DNA of 64,000 nucleotides from Panax quinquefolius (Eukaryota > Streptophyta > Magnoliopsida > Apiales > Araliaceae): assembly GCA_020205615.1 (NCBI GenBank), contig CM035160.1:150331991-150395990 (forward strand). The letters run 5' to 3'. Shown one piece after another: positions 20,801-28,492 of the stretch (position 1 is the first letter of the stretch; each line of letters starts with the position of its first letter). The notes under the pieces were generated by a model, which searched no databases, had not been told where the DNA came from, and saw only the letters and a list, made by a program, of their open reading frames with translations. The translations under genes were made by a program, and so were the position numbers.

Positions 20801-22017
20801 ATGATGTTTGATTGGCTTAAGGAACATCTCTGCCCGTTAAACTCCATGTTGGCTGTGAACTCGTATATATTCCTATTAGGCTGTTCACATCTGATAACTC
20901 CTGAGATTTCCCCCCCTTCAAAAACCATTGAAGTTGTTTCCTGCTTAGCATACCTTGTTTTCAAGTTCGACTCACCATCCAAGTTCATCGTCTGAATATA
21001 AGCAATGCCACTAGGATCACTTGTCTGTAACAGTACCATATCACACGGAATTGACCCATCAGCACAGACCTTTACCACCTCACCAGCCTGTATATTTTTC
21101 CATCTTTTCATTTGGAACGTGCCAGATTGAAGCACCAGCACCTCCCGGTTATTCTCATTACGATCTGATCTATGTCTTCGCCAATCCTCATAACCATCTT
21201 TAATAGCTGTCACACACAGCACAAAGAGGAGAGGAAACAGAGACACAGTTCTCCCAAAGACTGCAAGAGGCGGAAGCTGGTTAAGAGCAGCAATGGCTAA
21301 GAAATATAGATAAGCAACCCGGTGGAATTGAATGAACAGATTTTTGGGAACGAAATTAATAAAGGTGTACTTGCTAGTTCGAATCTCATTCCCCGTGAAC
21401 TCATACTTATCATTAGTCTTCTTAGGATCGTTAATATGTATCAACCTCAGATTACCTTCATGTGATAAATTATCTTCAAATTGCATGCTTTTGTGATAAA
21501 CCCTCTGAGATTTGTTCAGCTTATCCTGGACCCGAGATGACCCCCTAGAAAATTCAACATGGGATCGAGATGAAGCCATCCGAGAAGAAACCGCTTGAGG
21601 TGAAGCCCCAGAGATATCAGCGTATTTGGAACCGTGTTGAATATCCAAAGCACCACCCCACGAAACGAAGCGTTTCTTCTTCTCTGGCAGGGGGAATTCC
21701 AAAGGAAACTGCCGATGATGGAACTGAATCCCAGCCAGATGTATCTCTTGGGATTTTGCAACAGAAGCAGAATTCTCAGTCAGTTCCTCTGAGAGGCCTC
21801 TATTATGAACAGGGGAAATGTGATTCTTGTCACCCCCTTCCTTCACACTGATCAGATTGCCTTGTGCATCATCCTCCAAATTGGTAGAAGAAGAGGATTC
21901 ATTTTCACAGAGAAAACCCAACGAGCTGATTCCCAAGGATGAATGATGAGAATGGGAATGAGAATTTGGCACAAACAGAGATTCTGATGGAGACAGCAAA
22001 GGTGTTCCTGAAGTCAT
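942..22017 (-). CDS. ALA1: ALA1-like P4-type phospholipid-transporting ATPase (flippase), 7 coding exons
   Basis: Family knowledge: P4-ATPases use ATP to move aminophospholipids from the outer to the cytosolic leaflet, usually with an ALIS/CDC50 beta subunit. Seen: exons at 22017-20160, 19710-19365, 19139-18347, 18166-18043, 17765-17546, 1691-1233 and 1143-942 join in phase (phases 1,2,0,1,2,2) into 1333 residues. Motifs in order: a Ser/His-rich N-terminal extension (about 1-200), a flippase N-domain start (about 203-268), LDGES (346-350), DKTGT with the phosphorylated Asp at 581, KGAD (about 767), TGDKQET (884-890), GDGAND (split by intron 4, about 1039-1044), and a hydrophobic C-terminal set ending in exon 7. 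The ATG at 22017 gives the expected start; an in-frame ATG at 22068 lies upstream. All essential P-type motifs are intact, so the gene looks functional. Oddities are a 15.9-kb intron 5 and PIAL in place of the usual PISL in TM4. Exon joins are my own inference from GT-AG signals and homology; no transcript was seen. Confidence 0.9.
1233..1691 (-). CDS. ALA1: ALA1-like exon 6 (TM6-TM9)
   Basis: Acceptor TTTTTTCCAG|GTATA and donor TTACGG|GTTAGT bound a 459-nt exon. The first base completes the Trp codon left by exon 5, and the reading then matches the ALA1 C-terminal membrane region ([31 protein letters not shown]). A second possible donor six bases further on (GGGTTA|GTATGC) would not keep phase with exon 7. 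Confidence 0.87.
1692..2259. other. Intron 5, 3' part on the minus strand, no feature recognised
   Basis: AT-rich sequence with small open frames only (for example 1823-2086 on the minus strand) and no similarity I recognise. I read it as original intron sequence between the exon 6 acceptor and the inverted-repeat element. Confidence 0.5.
2260..2354 (+). repeat. Left arm (outer part) of a large inverted repeat
   Basis: The reverse complement of this stretch matches 13868-13981 well. Shared segments include TGCTCCAACTGC at the outer end, AAACTTGATGTG, TATTGCTAGTAAA and ATGTATATCAGCAT. The arm is broken at 2355 by the Gypsy insertion and resumes at about 12318. Confidence 0.7.
2355..2734 (-). 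repeat. Gypsy 3' LTR (left copy)
   Basis: Starts TGTTAACGCCAAG on the plus strand and matches 6238 onward through AGCCCRCCATATAA. Compared with the right copy it lacks about 90 bp in the middle and the outermost 40 or so bases next to the polypurine tract. A short tandem duplication (GAGCTCCAATGTGAGGGTAT twice, 2458-2500) is specific to this copy. Confidence 0.75.
2811..3018. repeat. Minisatellite in the Gypsy element, about 40-bp unit, five copies
   Basis: Units alternate GTCCGTCCCGAAGGATGTT and GTCCGTTCGGGAGGACGTT. The two half-units are partly complementary, so each full unit can fold. The array lies between the protease remnant and the 3' LTR. Confidence 0.8.
3357..3747 (-). pseudogene. 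Gypsy aspartic protease remnant
   Basis: Two overlapping minus-strand frames give [12 protein letters not shown] (active-site DNGSS with the ILY context of Gypsy/Tat-type proteases) and, downstream after a frame change, NAIFGRPTL (flap/ILGRP-type motif). The frame shift near 3540 makes it non-functional. It follows gag with no space for an RT after it. Confidence 0.7.
3768..6011 (-). pseudogene. Gypsy gag remnant, split by a MITE and frameshifts
   Basis: Minus-strand pieces read in order: a charged N-terminal region (6011-5709) with coiled-coil-like [15 protein letters not shown], an arginine/serine-rich part, [20 protein letters not shown] (gag core start, about 5360), then after the 4763-5235 insertion [13 protein letters not shown]...[12 protein letters not shown] (4602-4400), an Asn/Gly-rich linker, and a [19 protein letters not shown] tail leading to protease. 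At least three frame changes and the MITE break it. The family appears Tat/Athila-like by gag layout, not certain. Confidence 0.65.
4763..5235. mobile_element. Non-autonomous TIR element with 9-bp TSD (Mutator-like MITE)
   Basis: Ends are CATAGTTGTCA and its inverse TGACAACTATG, flanked by CTTTATTGA (4754-4762) and CTTTATTCA (5236-5244), a 9-bp duplication with one mismatch. Subterminal regions are rich in GGCG/CGCC repeats (GGCGTCCTGGCG, GCGATCGCC). No coding capacity. It disrupts the Gypsy gag core. A 9-bp TSD suggests the Mutator superfamily; the short TIR leaves some doubt. Confidence 0.65.
6238..6710 (-). repeat. Gypsy 5' LTR (right copy; its last 12 bases are at 12301-12312)
   Basis: Homologous to 2355-2734. 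The Copia insertion at 6711 with TSD ATAAT splits it, and the final bases ...CACGTCCCAACA resume at 12301, giving proper TG...CA ends on closing up. Net length is about 485 bp. Confidence 0.75.
6711..8213 (+). repeat. Copia 5' LTR (contains a hAT MITE)
   Basis: Matches 11149-12295 on both sides of the 6780-7510 insertion. Without the insertion and its TSD it is about 764 bp. The right part carries TA/CA microsatellite tracts (about 7806-7925). Confidence 0.85.
6780..7510. mobile_element. hAT-type MITE, copy A (in Copia 5' LTR)
   Basis: Ends are CAGTGTTCTAAAAA and TTTTTAAAACATTG, imperfect inverted repeats, with 8-bp TSD TTATTTGA (6772-6779) and TTATTTGG (7511-7518). GC-rich blocks of CCTAGGC/GGCGCC type sit just inside both ends around an AT-rich core. 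No coding. Same family as 12545-13460. Confidence 0.8.
8230..9264 (+). pseudogene. Copia gag and protease remnant
   Basis: The ATG at 8230 begins a Copia-type gag ([17 protein letters not shown], then an in-frame TAG where a Trp is usual, then [16 protein letters not shown]). A frame change near 8545 precedes the second half ([15 protein letters not shown], [23 protein letters not shown]). A degenerate zinc-knuckle region lies near 9030, and the protease motif [12 protein letters not shown] is at about 9187-9225. Stops and shifts make it inactive. Confidence 0.75.
9276..10625 (+). pseudogene. Copia integrase N-part and RNase H remnant (RT deleted)
   Basis: Reads protease end and pre-integrase ([18 protein letters not shown]; then [11 protein letters not shown] and a KCQVCVEAK zinc motif, 9621-9760), ending at HSDLGDMSR. 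It jumps directly to the late pol region from about 10000 (YLRGTI, YSDANW, STSGYIF, ARSTME then [34 protein letters not shown]). The catalytic integrase core and RT are absent, so an internal deletion occurred. Confidence 0.75.
11314..11569. mobile_element. Stowaway MITE in Copia 3' LTR
   Basis: TIRs start CTCCCTCCGTCCCAAATTAA and its inverse, with TA target duplications at 11312-11313 and 11570-11571. The 5' LTR at the matching place has no insertion, which confirms the boundaries. Stowaway belongs to Tc1/mariner. Confidence 0.9.
11941..11990. repeat. Perfect 22-bp-arm hairpin inside a TA microsatellite
   Basis: Arms AGGATCTCCAACGGACTGGT(CC) and its exact inverse are separated by six bases and flanked on both sides by TATATA tracts. 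It is absent from the sister LTR, where the TA tract runs through. It is probably a tiny palindromic insertion or foldback MITE. Confidence 0.8.
12318..12528 (+). repeat. Left arm (inner part) of the large inverted repeat
   Basis: The reverse complement matches 13603-13867. Shared blocks include CTTGACAATT, AATGATCAAAGGG, TTTAAGGTA, AAGTGAATGTAAA and CTCAGGTTTG. About 60 bp present in the right arm are missing here. Confidence 0.68.
12545..13460. mobile_element. hAT-type MITE, copy B
   Basis: Ends are CAGTGTTCTAAAAATC and TTTTAGAACATTG, with 8-bp TSD TCTTAACA (12537-12544) and TCTTAATA (13461-13468). The AT-rich core from about 12855 to 13375 is nearly the same as the core of copy A (6917-7425) in the same orientation. 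The GC-rich 5' block is longer here. It sits in the spacer of the large inverted repeat. Confidence 0.8.
13603..13981 (-). repeat. Right arm of the large inverted repeat
   Basis: Pairs with 2260-2354 plus 12318-12528. On the plus strand part of it reads as a decayed Copia RT/RNase H junction (a segment close to PYASLVG followed by a LRYL-like motif), so the arms are probably two opposed pieces of one old Copia family rather than a foldback transposon. Confidence 0.65.
14984..15471 (+). repeat. 3' LTR of the decayed Copia element
   Basis: Begins TGTAAGAATA and ends TATTTACA, giving TG...CA ends with matching short inverted termini. It is preceded by a polypurine tract (GTGGGAGAA). No second copy of this LTR was noticed in the window. 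Confidence 0.55.
15472..17203. other. Intron 5, 5' part on the minus strand, no gene recognised
   Basis: AT-rich sequence with only short, unrecognised open frames (for example 15916-16125 and 16895-17164 on the plus strand). Two short similar strings containing CCTTTTAxCTCAAACxAGTTG (about 15620 and 16638) hint at old SINE tails but are too brief to call. Confidence 0.45.
17204..17376. mobile_element. Stowaway-like MITE in intron 5
   Basis: TIRs CTCCCTCCATTTTATTGCCA and the inverse of GTGTGGCAACTAAATTAACA...GGAG are flanked by TA at 17202-17203 and 17377-17378. Length is 173 bp. It sits about 170 bp from the exon 5 donor. Confidence 0.75.
17546..17765 (-). CDS. ALA1: ALA1-like exon 5 (GDGAND end, TM5-6)
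   Basis: Acceptor TTTTGTAG|GGGCT and donor TTCTG|GTATGA bound a 220-nt exon. It begins with AND of GDGAND, then [13 protein letters not shown], a [18 protein letters not shown] segment, and the start of a membrane hairpin ending at FWY. The Trp codon is split by the giant intron 5 and completed 15.9 kb downstream. Confidence 0.88.
18043..18166 (-). CDS. ALA1: ALA1-like exon 4 (P domain)
   Basis: Acceptor TTTAACAG|TTG and donor GATG|GTGAGT bound a 124-nt exon. It encodes [20 protein letters not shown] and the first part of the GDGxND Mg-binding motif. The motif is split after the first base of the second Gly codon and completed in exon 5. Confidence 0.87.
18347..19139 (-). CDS. ALA1: ALA1-like exon 3 (nucleotide-binding and P domains)
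   Basis: Acceptor AATGCAG|GTTGG and donor TCTGAG|GTATGC bound this exon. It carries [17 protein letters not shown], the KGAD ATP-binding motif, the GLRTLVV segment and the [12 protein letters not shown] hinge motif. The frame enters with one base completing an Arg codon and leaves in phase 0. Open reading continues into both introns but loses family similarity at these boundaries. Confidence 0.9.
19365..19710 (-). CDS. ALA1: ALA1-like exon 2 (nucleotide-binding domain, first part)
   Basis: Acceptor CTTGGCAG|GATTACC and donor CTAAG|GTAGAA bound this exon. It encodes the start of the nucleotide-binding domain, including [19 protein letters not shown] and the ERTSGHIVI segment typical of ALA1 proteins. 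Phase 1 in and phase 2 out both match the neighbouring exons. Confidence 0.88.
19970..20001 (-). repeat. G-rich simple repeat in intron 1 (G-quadruplex candidate on the sense strand)
   Basis: The plus strand shows six runs of four or five C separated by single A. On the transcribed strand of the flippase gene this is GGGG(G)T repeated, which satisfies the usual four-run G-quadruplex rule. It lies about 160 nt downstream of the exon 1 donor, inside intron 1. Confidence 0.7.
20160..22017 (-). CDS. ALA1: ALA1-like exon 1 (N-terminus to phosphorylation site)
   Basis: This exon encodes residues 1-619: the N-terminal extension, TM1-TM4, the actuator loop with LDGES, and the DKTGT phosphorylation site near its end. 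The donor is read as CAA|GTATGG and leaves phase 1, which joins exon 2 as an Arg codon. The frame stays open past the donor until 19963, but that tail (low-complexity, ending in repeated Val-Gly) does not match the family, so the splice is preferred. The start is the ATG at 22017, followed by [13 protein letters not shown]. The TM4 motif reads IPIALYI. Confidence 0.88.
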
Positions 22018-23852
22018 AAATAATTCTCCAATGAATACACATCGGAGATCACCATAATTAAATGCCACAAGCAGTTTCCTAAATCTCCAATAAACATGAA
22101 ATGGTAACCCAAAGCATAGTTCTTTTTCCAGTCATGTGCAAATCCTATCTAAGCAAATTTTCCTTCCAATCAAACTACCTCTAATGGGAAGCCATCAAAT
22201 TCATAATCTAAAAACGACAGAAGTTTTTCTTCTGAAAGAAGATAAAATAATGACCCGAACTTGAACACCTTAGCCTGAGTATTGCAACATGTAAACCGGG
22301 GCAAGAGAAATGGGCCTTTGAGCGAAAAAATGGATCCTGACCTTTGTTTTTTGGTTTATCTTTGTGGAAGGGAGAAGCTGACAAAAAAGTTCACGAATTC
22401 AGGACAATGAAAGCAACCAAGTCAGCTTGAAAATGTGGCCTCTGTATCTTCCTAGCTCCAGCACGCAGGAAATGCCAAGACTGAAAACAAATGAAGACAC
22501 GGCTTAAAACAAACAAAGCATCAGGAATCAATGTCCCATTGCAGCCATGACCAGATAAAAAGCCATTATGAATCAATGCGACTGTCGGATAATAGAAATG
22601 ATAATTGAAAAGAAAATGAGGCAATTAAAGTAGATAAATACATGCATTATAAAAAAAAATTAATGATAAGGAGATAAATATAGTAACCTAACCTGGTTAA
22701 AAATGAATTTAGAAGAAACAAAAAGGGGCCCTAATTAAACCTAAGAAAAGGAGGAGGAGGGGTCCGTCTTGCTTATCTTCTGGAAATTGATGAATGCTGG
22801 CAGAGAGGAGTCAGAAATCCTTCAATGCACTGAATACGAAATCATTAGTATGAAAATGGATCTGAGACCTTTTAACGTGGATGAAGGAAGGAACCTGAAC
22901 CAGCTTTTCCCCCACCCATTATTATTCTACTCTGTCGACAGAGAGAGATGTGTCCCAGAGAACGAGGAGGAGAGAGAAAATGATAGGTGAATAGAGAAGG
23001 ACGAGGAGTGGGGGAGGAGCACGGAATTTACCCGCCCTTCTTTTGCCTTTGGTGGTGACTCGTCGACGTTTCTGTCCGGAGAATTGACCAGACCCACCAC
23101 CGCTAAATTGGTGTTTATGTATGTATATACGAATCTATTACCATGGCTATGGCTATGGCTATGGCTATTCCCTCCCCCCTTTCTCTATTAATTTTTGTTT
23201 CCACAACCAGATTCATACTGCCGTTTCGCTTTGCTATTTTCACCTCTGATTTTTATGCAAAGACAACATTACCCTCGCTTCTTTAATCTCTATCTCGGTT
23301 TTTTATTTTTAATTTTTTAATTTTTAATTTTTAATTTTTTGTAACTACTAGTTTATTATTTTCTTTTTAATACGGAGAATTATATATTACTAGTTTCGGT
23401 GGCACAGTTGTTGTGTGTGCAAACTATCATAAATATAATAGAAGTTTTATATTTTAAAAATAGAATAAAAATAAGGACAAAATTGTATTCAAAAATTAAA
23501 TTTATAAGGACAAAAGAGGCATAAAATATGTGACACAACCTCAAAAGAGCAGTTATGTTCTCTCCTCCCTCTTAATAACGTCATACTTTATTTGTGCATT
23601 TTAACATAAATTATAGTCATAGAAAGTTTTATTTCTAATTTTCTTATAAATTGTAATGTCAATGAAATACTTATAAAAAATAATATTTTCTTACTTTTTT
23701 AACATTTCTTTTATTTTAAGAAAAAAATAATATATATTATGAATGTTTAAGTCGATTTTTTAATTTTTTTACAACTCATGGATGGACAAAAGAAAGTAAG
23801 TTACAGAATTGGGTAGTAAAGGCTTGTGAAGTAGACAACAAACAAGCAATAG
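22018..23852 (-). promoter_or_regulatory. 5' UTR and promoter region of the ALA1-like gene
   Basis: No protein-coding region recognised. On the minus strand a CT-rich leader-like stretch (about 22930-22990, CTCTCT runs) and a possible TATA element GTATATAC at 23123-23130 would fit a transcription start near 23090. A 5' UTR intron between about 22900 and 22100 is possible, but I cannot fix its borders. The rest, to 23852, is AT-rich spacer. Confidence 0.35.
23143..23166. repeat. Hexamer microsatellite (ATGGCT)x4
   Basis: Four perfect copies of ATGGCT just upstream of the candidate TATA element of the flippase gene. Short enough to be polymorphic. Confidence 0.85.
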
Positions 23853-24724
23853 TGATGAGATATGTACGTGCGTTCAATTCAAAGACTAAAGGGACGCGTG
23901 GGGATCAAGCGAAAGGCTAGAATAAAGAGGTTCAAACAAAGTCTCGATGGATTGATCCAAGATGTTTGAAATTTTAACGTAAGAAAATCCAAAGAGGGGC
24001 AAAAGAACACGAGACATTAATTTGGGTCAATTTAATACAAGCCTCAATTTTAATCTTCTTAACAAAGTCAACATATTTACTTACAAAGGAGTATTATGAA
24101 AATCCCACGCAGTGAAGGATTTTATTTAGATTCTTAATTTTAAATTCTATTGTAATTAGGATTTCTTTTAATTAAATTCCTTTTCCAAATCGACTTCTAT
24201 ATTGTAATTAGGATTTCTTTTTAATTAGAATTCTTTTCCAAATCGATTTCTATTTTCTTATAGAATTAGGGTTATAGTTTATAAATTTCTATTAGGATTT
24301 GGATTGTTTTGAGTAGTATAAATAGAGGTGCAAGTTGATGTAATAGGACACATTATTATTATTCATTATTCAATATATTTGTGAGGTTATTCTCTACTTT
24401 TGGTTCTTTGAAGAATTCCTAAGTATTTTTCTTAGTTATTTCTTTGAGATTCAATTTGACTTATCATACAACAATTCATAGTTGTGTGTGGCGTCTTCTA
24501 CCGCATCAATCGTCGATTGTCTTTGAGATTACCGCTTGATATAAGCGAGGGGTCAAAGTGTCGTTGGTGTCCATTCAACGCAGAATTCCGAACGCGAGCA
24601 ATTGTACCAAGATTACCGTCTACATATAGGCGAGGGGTTAAGGTGTTGCAAGCAATTCACCCAACAACCGTCTTTAAACGATCGGCGGCGACCACCTCAC
24701 GCAAAGTCTTAGTAGAGTCTATCA
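23853..24724 (+). repeat. Chromovirus 5' LTR
   Basis: Aligned end to end with 29753-30632. Its first 200 or so bases carry a decayed copy of the pol C-terminal coding text. The right part contains the sequence GAGATTACCGCTTGATATAA and AGCGAGGGGTCAAAGTGTCG, also repeated within the LTR (about 24520-24560 and 24608-24645). Confidence 0.87.
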
Positions 24725-24741
24725 TTTGGTATCAAAGCTAA
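24725..24741 (+). other. Chromovirus primer-binding site
   Basis: TTTGGTATCAAAGCTAAG directly follows the LTR end. It is one mismatch from the usual plant initiator-Met PBS core TGGTATCAGAGC. Confidence 0.75.
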
Positions 24742-25240
24742 GCCTTTTCTAGCAAGTTACTTATCTTTAATTTTCTCGTCGAATATATATTGCAAAAAAA
24801 AAAAAAAAAAAAAATATATTATTCTATCAGTGCTAACCCAATTTTTAGCACACCATCAAATCATCAAATTATAACCAAGAGTTCATACTGCTTCCATCAT
24901 CATCAATTCTCAAAGCAGACTACAATTTACGAAGTCCGAAGCTACAAGAGAGAGTACAAGACAATCGATCGGTGATTTTTGTGGTATTCGATAACTACAC
25001 CATCTATATTTTTGTTTACGTGACAAGTAATTTGAATTGATTAGTAAAACCAAGAATTTTGCTAGAATTCAATAAGAACCTATTAGAGAGAATATTTGAG
25101 GTAAAAGGCTTAGTGGTGAGATTAATCGAGGGTAAAAGCCAATTATTGAGAGTATACACGAGTGGACCATTGATTCGAGCGAAACACGTAAGTGGAGTGG
25201 TGAGAAAACTGCTTTCTACTAACCCTTATTTTGCAGAAAT

Positions 25241-26330
25241 ATGTCTAGCTCAAAGGATAAAGGAACTCATGAGAACAACCTTGACAATTTGAATTGAAAT
25301 TCGGATGGAAGCAATGCATAAAGAATGGGATCGGAGATTGAGAAAGACTATAGAGCAAATGCAAGAACAATTAGAAGAGATGAGGTGTTCTATGTTGAGC
25401 TATCCCAAAACACTCTTGGGATGCAAAACAAGACGAGGACACAACAAACCCGACGCCTTGAAAGGAAGACCACTACGGTGAGGACAAGAAGTCAAAATGG
25501 AAGATCGTGAATCTAATTTTCGACATCAAGAAGACACGGAGGTGCTAGGGAAAGAAGAGGTCGGAGATGTAGAAGATGGCAATTTGGATAGCATAAAAAT
25601 GAAGATTCCAACTTTCCAAGGCACGGGTGATCCCGAGGCTTATTTAGATTGGGTAACCAAGATGGAGCGAATCTTTGATATCACAACTATTCTGACCTCA
25701 AGAAAGTCAAACCGCCATTACGGAATTTTACGGATATGCATTGATATGGTGGGATCACCGATGACTAATCGGAGAAAAGTGTGACGAAATAATGATTACA
25801 ACTTGGGTGGAGATGAAAGCGATAATGAAAAAGAGGTTTGTACTGAACATACTATCAACGGAGATCATTCGTAATTTACAAACTCTTAAACAGGGGAAGT
25901 CGGAGTGGGATGAATATTACGAGGAGATGGAGATGTTGAAGGATCTAATTAACTTGATTGAGGACAATGAAACATCGATGGCTAGGTTCTCGGCAGATTG
26001 AACGGGGAGATTGCGAGACTTGGTTGAACGACAACATTATTTAGAGTTGGAGGAACCGGTCCATATAGGCTACTAAGATAGAGAAACAACTCAAGAGGCG
26101 AGTAGGACAACGAGGACAATCTAATGCTAGTTCATCATGGAGACCCAATTTGGCAAAAGCGAGAGGAAAAGACAATGCGTTCAAGCCAAAGGTGGAACCC
26201 AAGCAAGGATCAACTAGCCGAGAAACTCAAGTAAAATCGAACAACCTTCTTTTGGTCGTAATCGAGATATTGTATGTTTTAAGTGTCGGCGGGGGGACAT
26301 ATTTCTAGCCAATGTCCAAATCGGAGGAAA
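25241..26330 (+). pseudogene. Chromovirus gag remnant
   Basis: A likely start MSSSKDKGTHENN is at 25241, soon stopped. The gag core KMKIPTFQGTGDPEAYLDWV begins near 25600, followed by TWVEMKAIMKKRFV (25800) and LQTLKQGKSEWDEYYEEMEM (25876). A CX2C zinc knuckle near 26275 (CFKCRR) is knocked out of frame by a single-base change in a G run. Several stops and shifts. Confidence 0.7.
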
Positions 26331-28080
26331 ATGTTGTTATTGACAATGGAGATGTGGAGACCGAGGGGAAGATAAACGACACCGATTCTATGCCACCATT
26401 AGAGGAGATAGGTGAGGATGCAATACATGGTGAAATTCGGTTACAAGAAAGAGCACTTAGTACACAAAAGTTAAGGAGGAGAAAGCGGTGAGCAATGGGA
26501 AAATCTATTTCATACTCGATGTCTTGTGAATGGGAAAATTTGTTGCGTAGTTATAGATGGAGGCAAATTGCATGAAATGTGGCAAACACTACGATGGTGG
26601 AGAAGTTGGGGTTACCTACTTACCAAACATCCGCAATAGTATCGTTTGCGGTGGCTCAATGATAATCAGATATTAAAGTAACCAAACAGTGTTAGTTCCA
26701 TTTGCTATTGGTCGGTATATTGATGAGGTCTTGTGTGATGTGGTGCCCATGCAGTGGGACATATATTGTTGGGTGTACCGTGGCGGTTTGATAGGAGGGT
26801 TCAACACGACGGGTTTACTAACGTATATTCATTCGTTCACGACAAGAAGAAGATCTCTTTCGTCCTTTGTCACCACAACAAGTACATGAAGATCAAATTC
26901 ATTTGCGTAAAAATTATGTACAAAGAAAAGAGAGTGAAGAAAAGAAAATCAAGAAGAAAAAAAAGAAAAAAAAGAAGAGAAAAAAAAGAAGAAAAAAACA
27001 AATATCTTGGCAAAAAAGAGTGATGTGAGAAGAGCTTTGATTTCTAAACACCTATGATTTTACTTCTTATAAAGAGGCGCTTTTGACTACTAACGCTAAT
27101 GATTCTTTGCTTAGTGTTGTTTCATCTCTCTTCAGAATTCAAAGATGTATTTCCAGGAGCTTCTCATGGACTACCACCTATTCGGGGAATTGAGCATCAA
27201 ATTGATTTTGTTCCCTGCAAGGCACGATTCCATTCCAAATCAAATCCGACTTATCGGAGTAATCCCGAGAAAACGAAGGAGTTACAAAGGCAAGTTACGA
27301 AATGATGGAGAAAGGATTCGTGAGAGAAAGTATGAGCCCATGTGCGATTCCGGTGATCCTAAAGTCTTAGAAAAGGATGGAAAATGGAGGATGTGCATCG
27401 ATTGTCGAGCGGTAAATAACATTACTAAGAAAATATCGACATCCCATTCCTCGCTTTAGATGACATATTAGATGAATTACATGGGTCTTGCATATTTTCA
27501 AAATTGATTTAAAAAGTGGTTATCATCAAATTAGAATGCAAGAGGGTGATGAATGGAAAAATGTGCGTTTAAAAACTAAATACGGTCTTTATGAATGGTT
27601 AGTATTACCTTTTGGTTTAACTAATGCACCGAAAGCACTTTCATGAGATTAATGAACCATGTTTTCGTCCATTCATTGGAAAATTTATCGTAGTTTATTT
27701 TGATGATATCTTGATTTATAGCAAAAAACTTGAAGATCATGCATTGCATTTAAAAATCTGCTTTAGATGTACTTAGGAAAGAAAAGTTATTTGCTAACAC
27801 GGAGAAATGGACGTTTTGTTCTTGGATAGAATTGTTTTTCTTGGCTTTGTTGTGAGTTCACTGTGGAGTCCAAGTTGATGAGGAGAAAATACGTGCGATC
27901 CGGGATCGGCCGAGTCCAACCAATGTGAGTCGAGTACGAAGCTTTCATGGACTCGCAAGTTTCTACCGACGCTTTGTTCGAATTTTAGTGAAATTACAAA
28001 CACCATTGACCGAGGTCATCAAGAAAAGTGTGGGCTTCAAGTGGGGTGATGAACAGAAAAAGCATTTAATTTGATTAAGG
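26331..28080 (+). pseudogene. Chromovirus protease and RT remnant
   Basis: Protease is only a trace (26520-26680, CLVNGK...VVIDGG-like). A lysine/arginine-rich A+G tract follows (26930-27020). RT motifs lie in several frames: FKDVFPGASHGLPPIRGIEH (27128), KDGKWRMCIDCRAVNNIT (27375), [13 protein letters not shown] (27505), PFGLTNAP (27608) and a catalytic FDDILIYS (about 27698). Many frameshifts and stops mean no active RT. Confidence 0.72.
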
Positions 28081-28099
28081 ATAAATTGACAAATGCTCC

Positions 28100-28492
28100 T
28101 TTACTTATTTTGCTTAACTTTGCTAAAACTTTTGAGATTGAGTCACGATGCTTGTGTTTAGGGATTGGAGTGTGTTGATGCAAGAAGGAAAACCAAGTTA
28201 GGCGTATTTTAGCGAAAAAGTTGAGTGGGGCGACTTTGAACTATCCTACATATGACAAAGAGATGTACGCTTTGGTTAGAGCCTTGGAGACACGGCAACA
28301 TTACTTGTGGCCTAAGGAGTTTGTGATCCACACCGATCATGAATCATTGAAATATTTGAAGGGTCAACACAAGTTGAACAAAAGACATGCACGATGGATG
28401 GAATTTATCGAGACATTTCCATATGTTATTCGATATAAGCAAGGTAAGGAGAACGTCGTTGCGGATGCTTTGTCTCGCAGTATGTTTTGTTA
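28100..28492 (+). pseudogene. Chromovirus RNase H remnant
   Basis: The intact part (28221-28492) reads [20 protein letters not shown], the [20 protein letters not shown] segment and [18 protein letters not shown], the standard Gypsy RNase H end. The first catalytic Asp region (28100-28190) is shifted out of frame. Confidence 0.75.

Noticed and set aside
21516..21851. Both-strand ORFs overlapping flippase exon 1
   Set aside because: Shadows of the real coding frame, with no independent similarity.
22391..22624. ORF upstream of the flippase start as an extra coding exon
   Set aside because: It ends in stops before exon 1 and has no family similarity; 5' UTR is likelier.
24484..24741. 85-codon ORF near the chromovirus 5' LTR end
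   Set aside because: It is LTR sequence repeated at 30348-30581 with frame differences, not a conserved protein.
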